A DNA stretch of 64,000 nucleotides. Origin: Hexactinellida sp. DTS-2022. Taxonomy: Eukaryota > Porifera > Hexactinellida. Both the position numbers and the translations under genes were made by a program. The notes under the pieces were generated by a model, which did not search any database, was not told where the DNA came from, and was given only the letters and a program-made list of their open reading frames with translations. Location of the stretch: positions 3,348,001 to 3,412,000 of the forward strand of contig JAPNXP010000014.1 of assembly GCA_028753945.1 (NCBI GenBank), written 5' to 3'. Below, one piece after another: positions 56,844 through 64,000 of the stretch (positions are counted from its first letter, which is position 1; the number at the start of each line of letters is the position of its first letter).

Positions 56844-59800
56844 ATGCCAAATTGTTGTTCTGTGCCAAATTGTAAAGGTCATTATCCTGGATCGGATCTT
56901 CTCATTGCCAAAAGATGCCGATCTAGCTAAAACGTGGTTGAAGCAGATATGTCGTGAGGATGTTTCTGAATTACGAACAATTTATGTCTACATTAAACAT
57001 TTCAGAGAAGAAGATTTACTTTTGACCGTCGATATACCCCAACCTGATGGTTCAGTGAAAACTGTTTCCAGAAGACCAGCCTACCTACCTGGTTCTATTC
57101 CCCGTATATTTGAATTCCCTACTTATTCAAGGTTAAATGACGCCATCCCTCAGCGATTGGATCTTGATAAGAAAGAGCAATGCTTCTTTCATCAGGTATT
57201 TAATATTTATATTGAGTAACTAAAACTTAATTAATCAGATACCCAAATTTCATGCAATTAATTTATACAAATTGCAAATTGCCAGTTTTGCGATTTGCAT
57301 AAACTGCATGAAATTTCGTATAAATATTGTTATTCATGCATATTAGAGCAGATTTCTGAACTGTGTCCTAATCGCATCTTCCTACAGTCCTTGTAGAACT
57401 GAATTATACACACTGCACACATACATAAGAACTCAATATTTTATTTAAATATATTTCTTTTATCAAGGGGATTACAGATAGCAAGCTTGATTATGAACTT
57501 GAACTTGAAAGATTCGCTGTATCAACTTTTGAAGAATTTAAACTTAAAATTTCAAACTGCACACTACCAGAGAATTGGTTCTTATGGTATCCCTCTAATA
57601 CAACTTTGAGTATATTTAAACCTCGGCTTTCTGGATCACTTCTTAACGTTGAATCATATATCCTTATAGATTCAAGTCTCTGCGCAAAGGGTTAGTTTAT
57701 ATGCTTACATAGATTATAAATTGGTTTCTCTGTACCCGGAATTACTTACTACATTAAAATATATATCTACAAATATATATATAGAAAATATTCGGCCTAA
57801 TATGTTCGGAATCCCTTACTAACCAAAACCACTGTACTTTTTGTTGCAGCCCAAGGTCCATTTTTGATTGACACTCTAATTTACCCCTTCGTAAGTTGGA
57901 AATTATAACACATTTATAAAATTCGTTCCTTTAGGATTTTATGAAGATGTTCAGGTGGCTTTATCTCCGCAACACGTTAAAGACATTCGTGAAATTGATT
58001 CATATATCAAAGGTATTTCGAGCTACCATCAAAATTCTTCCCAAAAAAGAAATCAAACAAACTATTGTTAATCTTCAATCTTCAATTGATAAGTTTGATC
58101 TTAATAATGAACCTGATACATTATTAACAATCCCTCGTCTCCAATTTATATTATGCCAACTTGAAAATATCTTGCTTCCCAAGCAAAGATACAGATACAA
58201 TGTGATTACTCTTACACTTGCTTTAAAGGCCCAACTTATTTTATTTCTCCTGCATGTTATAGTTTTCTTCAAACTTCTCAATGTCTTACACTTCCACATC
58301 AAAGTACATTACGAAATCTTACTTCAAAATCTGGTTTGGAATATGATTTTAGAGAATTTCTAATTAAATCACGGCAAAGTATTCTAAAAACAGCGTCAGC
58401 TCGTATTAAACATCGATGAGGTTTATGTACAGTCTGACTTTAGCTATAAAGGAGGAAAGATTTATGGCTCATCCAGTTCGAATGTAGAAGTAGCGGCAAA
58501 AACTGTACTTGCTTTCATGGTGACTAGCCTTTTCGATAAATGGAGTGAAATAGTTCGTCTATATCCACTTGCCTCTACGGATGCTAAAGAAGTCTTTGAG
58601 ATAGTGACGACTGTCATAGCTGATATTGAAAAGTGCAATCTCAATGTTGTGGTATTATGTTCAGACAACTTACCGCTAAATCAAAATTTATTCAAATTAT
58701 TCTCGCACAAGCATGTAATTGAACGATCAGTTCCCCATCCTTGTGACCCCAATCGTCCTTTATTCCTCATTTTTAATTTGCTACCGTGTTTATAAATTGA
58801 CTGCGAAGGTTTGCTGGCCTACCAATTTAGAGAGGCAAAATGTTAATCTTGCGTTGGCTGTGTATAGCGAATCGACAAACGCTACCTTGAGGCTAAATAA
58901 ACAAATTCAGGTTGCTGCTATTGTAACTCAGACTCAAGAATTTCTAGATGTTATAATTCATATTTAGAAAATCTTTAATGTTAACAGTCCAATGAAAGGT
59001 AACCGCTTAAGAGATTCCTTTTCAAACCCACTCATTAATAATGATGAACGTTTTTCATTTCTTAGTAATGTTGTTCAATGGCTAGATACTTGGAAATTGC
59101 TACCTGGTAAGGTTGGAAAGTTAACACCCCAAACTTTCTCTAGTTTCAGACATTCTTGTTTATTACTTCCTCAAATAGTTAACTATCTTACAAGTGACAC
59201 ATGTGGTTTCGCTTATATTCTATCCTTCCGTCTTCAGAACGATCCCCTTGAACACCGTTTTGGCATTTATCGACAAATGTCATGTGCCTGATCAGTATAG
59301 TATATCAGTCCTCCAAATTCTTGAAAGTGGGCGCAGACTAAAGCTTTCTTCAATATTAAAGTTATTTCAGAAGGATACTTCTGGAGAAATGCCACTTAAA
59401 GACTTTATTAAGACATTTACCTCGGAAGAAGAACCGGTTGAAATAACTCCATTAGAAGATTTCTTGTCGCTGTTGGACAATTCTAATCCCCTTCCTGAAG
59501 TAGATAAAACTACTCTCCTAGCATTGGCATTTTGTAGCTGGATTCGCTGTCCAATCTACATTCTCTAAATACAAAGATAGGTGTGGGGAATGCTTTGCTA
59601 GTTTAACCAAACAGAGAGATATTCATTTCGAAAATCAAGATAGTGTGAATCTACTCATTCAATTAACAGATCGAGGAGGATTAAAGTATCCAGCAATGGA
59701 GGTTCTAGAATCGTGCGTTCTCCTTTGGAAAATCTATACGTACTGCAATTGAAGAGCAACCGATATTATTCAGCAAATTTATTTCATCAACCCCGCGAAA

Positions 59801-60041
59801 AATTCTTGTATCTCTCTCTACTATCAAAATAGAAGATACATCATCTTTGACAGAATTTTGGAGAAGTAATTGCGACTACTGTCTCAAGGTTAAATGGAAT
59901 CTATTGAAGAAAATACTTTGTACCATCTCTAATTGCATTCTGTCAAATAAAGTTCGCAACTTAAATTCACTCAAAGTACTCAAATCTTCAAAACGAACTT
60001 CTAATATTGAGGACAACAGGAAATTAAAGAAATTTCAATCT
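56844..60041 (+). pseudogene. THAP-domain P-element transposase, nearly full length
   Basis: Start ATG at 56844 (MPNCCSVPNCKGHYPG; THAP C-x4-C). After a frame slip come LAKTWLKQICREDVSELR and VYIKHF, where the ligand Cys has become Tyr, then SRRPAYLPGSIPRIF. A second exon (about 57478-57690) has NCTLPENWFLWYPSN. A third (from about 57933, acceptor CCTTTAG) has YEDVQVALSPQHVKDIREID. The catalytic core follows: IDEVYVQSDFSYKGGKIYG (58410-58470, first Asp), TVLAFMVTSLFDKWSEIVRL, and NVVVLCSDNLPLNQNLF (58640-58690, second Asp). After it come NLERQNVNLALAVYSES, KIFNVNSPMKGNRLRDSF, FRLQNDPLEHRFGIYRQM (59230-59280), CGECF, IQLTDRGGLKYPAMEVL, and a C-terminal CDYCLKVKWNLLKK. Several stops and slips; inactive, but all domains are present. 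Confidence 0.85.
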
Positions 60042-60295
60042 TAATTAATATAATTGTTTCAGTATGTGATTGAATACATATGTTATCTGTTTTTTAAGTG
60101 TCGGAGTTAATGATGAATACTCCTCTGTTTCAAAATTATCGTTATACAATGCCATCTACTTACCATCCATGGTCCAAAGTAGTTGTAAGTCCTGTATTAC
60201 GAAGTTCCCGCTATGACCAATGAAATTTGTATTGGATTTGCTCGGGGACGCACCTAAAGATGCAAAATTATTACTATATCCAAAATATCACTATA

Positions 60296-60729
60296 CAGTC
60301 GAAATCGGATTATTTTGTCCAATTCTTTTCATGGATAATTCGACAAAATAATCCGATAAGACAAATAAATCCGGTGGGATATCCATGCAAAATGGTATAC
60401 CGTATTTACTCGAATAGTAGCCTAGGCGATTATTGTTTTTTACTCCATTTTTGGACCAATAATTTTGAGCAATTTTCTAGAATATCACATTTTATTACAA
60501 TGTATTTTTGATAATCGGTTGTTAATCGTTTTGTGAGTTATATTAGATATAAATGTTTACTCCGGGTAGCAGTAATGAATTTTTATTTGCTACTTTAGGG
60601 GGGCGATTATTCGAATAGAGGCTACTATTCGAATAAATACGGTATATATCATAATTTTCCTCGATTATTAGGACAAAATAGTCCGATAAAACAAAATAAT
60701 CCGATGACAAAATAATCCGATTTCGACTG
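60296..60729. mobile_element. pogo-type MITE hosting another MITE
   Basis: TA plus CAGTCGAAATCGGATTATTT; right end AAATAATCCGATTTCGACTG plus TA. ACAAAATAATCCGAT words repeat near both ends. It contains the MITE at 60400-60642 and lies in the 3' part of the P element. Confidence 0.92.
60400..60642. mobile_element. 243-bp pogo-type MITE
   Basis: TA plus CCGTATTTACTCGAATAGTA; right end TACTATTCGAATAAATACGG plus TA. Same family as 17263-17523. It is the innermost layer of a three-level nest (P element, pogo MITE, pogo MITE). Confidence 0.92.
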
Positions 60730-61086
60730 TATCTATTATGTACTGTATTTCATTCAACTAGTCATGGACATCCTCATGTTCCAATTTTGAACATTTATAA
60801 CGCGTTTAACTATGTTAAAAGCGGACTATAAAAAAACGATAATTCCAACGAAAAATAGCAATTACGTTATCAAATGGTGATATATCACAATTCTAAAGGG
60901 TGTTATGTATGCCTTGATATCATGTTCCTAACTTCCTATATAATTATAATGTATTTCTCAGGCTGTCATTACTAGCTACTGAGATAAAATTAAGTCACTT
61001 ATTTATCAATGGCCTTTAAGTAAACGATGGTCCAGGAAAATCGACTCAGTAGTAAGGCCTTATATAACGAAGGTCACGATTCAAGC

Positions 61087-62812
61087 TTTATGCTACCCAA
61101 TTTAGTTACCGCTAACTCTATTAAGTGTGTATACAAATCCTTGTAACTGCACCTTATTTTTCTCTTTCGCAGTCTTAATTGTGATATCTCTAAGTGAACC
61201 GGTCACTCGTAAATCTTCATATTCACAAGTTAATGTAGTACATTTATATAGATTTTCGTTTTATATTATCATAGAATATATAGCACTTGAATAAACTAGG
61301 GCAAAAATGAATATTCGTTTGAGAGAATAGTAGATTAAACAGATATTCCTTTACTACTTTTCGACAAAGTCCCCCCTAATTGTAACCTAAAAAATTATAT
61401 TACATCGTATCTTCGTACTTCCAATATTATCTTATAATTTTATAATATTTTTGTTAATTATAATAATTAGAATAGGAGGCTCTATATACCTTTTTCCCAG
61501 CAGTTAGAAAATGAAATATTAACAAATTATCTTTCAATTTAAAATAGTTATTTGATTTTCCCAGTACTGTACCTTCAAATTCTATATAAAAAAAGCACTC
61601 GCATTTAGAATTTAAAATTATTACACTAATTATCAAATGATTAAAACAACTTTGTACTTAGCTGGTTACAAGCTATGCATAGATTTGGCATAATATTTTG
61701 AAATTAAGGATTATATTCACACAAATATTGTATTTACAAGTTGCACCTCCGAAAGCGCACAGATTGTTTTGATAAATTGTACAATTATCTAAAGAAACAA
61801 ATCTATTGAAGAGAATTTATTGTGAATTGTAGTGATAACAAACGCTGGTTATTTGGGAAGCACTATATGTTTATAACTCGTAATTATTACTCAATTTTGC
61901 TTATTCACTTTGTCACATTTTATACGTATAAATAAATATGAGGAATTTCAGTTTGCTTTTGATAGCCTGTGAAGAAAGAGCGCAATCCTAGTGTTCCGCC
62001 AAGTAGCATTCATATTTATATTACCAATACATATACCCGTATTTCCTCACTTGTCAGCTCCCTATTTTTGCTCAATTAAACTTTTCAATCATCGAATACA
62101 CTCTTCCCAGAGAAACCTTTAATATATTGCGTTTAGATTTTGTTAATTTGAGAAATTTATATTTGCGTACTTTGTAATAGCATATTAATATCCAAATAAT
62201 AGTACACAATCAACTGGACAAGTTTCGACACCATATAACCCTCAATTTTTATTGCGTTTTAGACATGACTTTTTAGTAGGAACAAAACAGTATTATCACA
62301 ATTCTCTAAAATAAAAATTTCAATTAGATATTCGTAGTTAATGTTAGCCTAATAGTGAATCCATACTAGTCAATATAAATTCTAGCTACTAGTTACTCTG
62401 TTTGGCGCAAGTTCCCTAATAGTGCTAATTTAACTCTACACTATTAGTACAAGGGATTATGCCACACAGATTTATAATATTGATTTAATTCTTTTTTTCT
62501 ATAGATTTTCAAATAATCACTCGATTTTAGCAGTATTTTGGCATTATATAATTATTAACTCTATAACTTTGTATTAAAGTTAAAAATCGACACGGCATAC
62601 CTCCCCTACCAAAAGTATTCGTACTCCAAAATTTCCCATATAAATTAGCTATACGTATAGTGTGTGTAGAAATATGAATATCGCATTCGTATTTTATGGG
62701 ATATTGCAATTTTGATGCAAGATTCTTATTGTACGCATTCGAAATATCCATTGCAGAAGCCTTCACCTATGTTTACAACTGATTAGTTTAAAATTGCCAT
62801 CCATTGCTACTA
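61087..62812. other. No gene seen
   Basis: AT-rich. Frames at 61454-61636 and 62527-62766 on the minus strand have no recognisable domain. Confidence 0.45.
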
Positions 62813-62979
62813 CAGTCGACTCCGCTTAATAGAGCCACCTCGGGACCAGGTTCTTTTGACCCGATTAAGCGGAGAAACCGATTAACCGAAAATATTGTAA
62901 GCCAAACTGTAATTCTGTCCTATAAATCCTGTGAATTTTGACCCGATTAACCGGTGGCTCTATTAAGCGGAGTTGACTG
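62813..62979. mobile_element. 167-bp pogo-type MITE
   Basis: TA plus CAGTCGACTCCGCTTAATAG; right end CTATTAAGCGGAGTTGACTG followed by CA (expected TA). Nearly the same as 45597-45781 in its interior (AAAATATTGTAAG, CAAACTGTAATTCTGTCC), so both derive from a recently active subfamily. Confidence 0.88.
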
Positions 62980-63844
62980 CATGTACCACTAGTCTTGTTC
63001 CCACATTTACCATGTTGGCAATTGGAAGAATGGTACATGGTGCCACCGGATGATAAAGCTCAAACTAATCAATATGTTATTGAGTTGAAAGCTTCTACAA
63101 AGGTTAATTCGGATGCGTTGAATTCGATTCTACAATCAAAATGATCACATCAGATATAATATGAATTCATTATCTCATAATATTAGACTTATATAGTACT
63201 ATTTCTGATGCGAATGTTTGACTGTACGAATACTATGGTAGGGGAGTGTACTTTGTAGCACAACTAATAAGGATCATTTTTGAGGGATAGTTTATTCTCT
63301 CAGACTTATACGTTTTGAGATATGCTAGCTTTGCAAAGTGCACTCAGGTAATTTTGCCGAAATTTTTTTTTGTACAAAATGACGGCAATTTAGACCTTTA
63401 GCGACGTCAAAGAGGTAAAAAAATTTCCGAACCAAATTTTCTTTCAAATTTGGAACCTATCAAGCTAAAGTATATTTGGAAATGTTATTTCTAGAAATAT
63501 AGTATTTTGTTATATAACCTCACCCTATCTCCTTAACAGTTTTGCTATATATTTAATGCATACAGCTAGAACGAAGAATTTTCACATTGGTACTTTCTAA
63601 AATTCTCACCCACTACAGTTTATTTTGTGCTACATATCTGACATTCTACATACTTTTTAATATTTGTATAATTTCACGTACACAAAGTATAGATCTTAAA
63701 TGCTGCTTTCCAAATTAATACTTCTAAAATCATAGAGTATAAACACGACAAGGCATTATTTGAGGTAGCCTGAATAATAATTGCTTTCGCACATTCGTGT
63801 CTAAATGGGATATACTATGTATACTATACTGTAGACTGCTTAAC
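62980..63844. other. No gene seen
   Basis: AT-rich, no paired repeat ends and no coding evidence. Confidence 0.45.
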
Positions 63845-64000
63845 AGGGGCGCAAAAACTTGGGTGGAAAGGTGGCGTGGACCCACCATATAATTACCCAT
63901 GGTGGGTTTAACCTACCCTGCTAATGGTCAATATTTCAATCAATCTTTTTGTTCAATTAGACAAAATAGTTTCAATATCTTAAGATATAATTTATTTATA
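63845..64000. repeat. GGGTGGG repeat, copy 3, cut by the window end
   Basis: CAGGGGCGCAAAAACTTGGG, GGCGTGGACCCACC, TGGTGGGTTTAACC and TGGTCAATATTTC match 39660-39900 and 52811-53090. The CAGGGGCGC end is the inverse of the GCGCCCCTG at 42706-42714, supporting a hAT family with these termini. Confidence 0.6.

Larger units (their letters stand above)
55562..61078 (+). mobile_element. P-superfamily DNA transposon, 5.5 kb, the most complete copy
   Basis: Begins GTGACCTTCGTTATATAAGG and ends CCTTATATAACGAAGGTCACG. Exact 8-bp duplication ATTCAAGC at 55554-55561 and 61079-61086. The terminal inverted repeats are long, about 320 bp each (55562-55880 and 60760-61078). A palindromic subterminal segment (55845-56225) resembles the foldbacks at 3194-4110 and 23655-24380. 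It carries a full-length but broken THAP transposase gene (56844-60041) and nested MITEs (56232-56545 and 60296-60729). Confidence 0.93.

Noticed and set aside
58075-58668. Minus-strand frames of 68-75 codons
   Set aside because: They are antisense to the P transposase core, which is clearly the real coding strand.

Overview
The window looks like AT-rich nuclear DNA from an invertebrate animal. The evidence is indirect: THAP-domain P-element transposases, spliced transposase genes, several hAT clades, pogo-type MITEs with TA duplications and Helitrons, in a combination typical of metazoan genomes. I recognise no host gene, rRNA, tRNA, CRISPR array or LTR element. Almost everything that can be named is a DNA transposon, a fragment of one, or a short non-autonomous derivative (MITE), and many are nested.

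Layout. 1-7120: two decayed P-superfamily elements whose THAP transposase genes lie on the minus strand. 7213-10017: a GC-rich repeat, a decayed transposase-like gene of a family I cannot name, and one arm of an 820-bp inverted duplication. 10230-14410: MITEs, a P-derived MITE and a short Helitron-like element. 14411-17980: a hAT (ZMYM1-like) remnant and another short Helitron-like element with a pogo MITE inside. 18100-21830: palindromes and nested hAT and pogo MITEs. 23655-24380: a P-derived foldback. 25071-27533: the second duplication arm and MITEs. 27788-31851: a decayed DDE transposon that also encodes an OTU-like cysteine protease. 33254-38778: a Helitron (HUH Rep plus PIF1 helicase, minus strand) abutted head-to-tail by a short Helitron-like element. 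39360-42740: a GGGCTTAAG-rich array split by a composite insertion that carries a BED-finger hAT. 42872-51005: MITEs and long inverted arms in otherwise featureless DNA. 53480-55167: a second ZMYM1-like hAT gene interrupted by an 882-bp element. 55562-61078: the largest P element, with roughly 320-bp terminal inverted repeats and a perfect 8-bp target duplication. 61087-64000: mostly featureless.

The elements fall into donor and dependent groups. The 5.5-kb P element, two shorter P elements, a 284-bp MITE and a foldback share termini. The Helitron shares end structures with at least two short elements. Every coding element I can read is broken, yet the 820-bp duplication shows no difference between its arms by eye, so some rearrangement here is recent. 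Boundaries marked as target duplications were read directly from the sequence; those called approximate were not.
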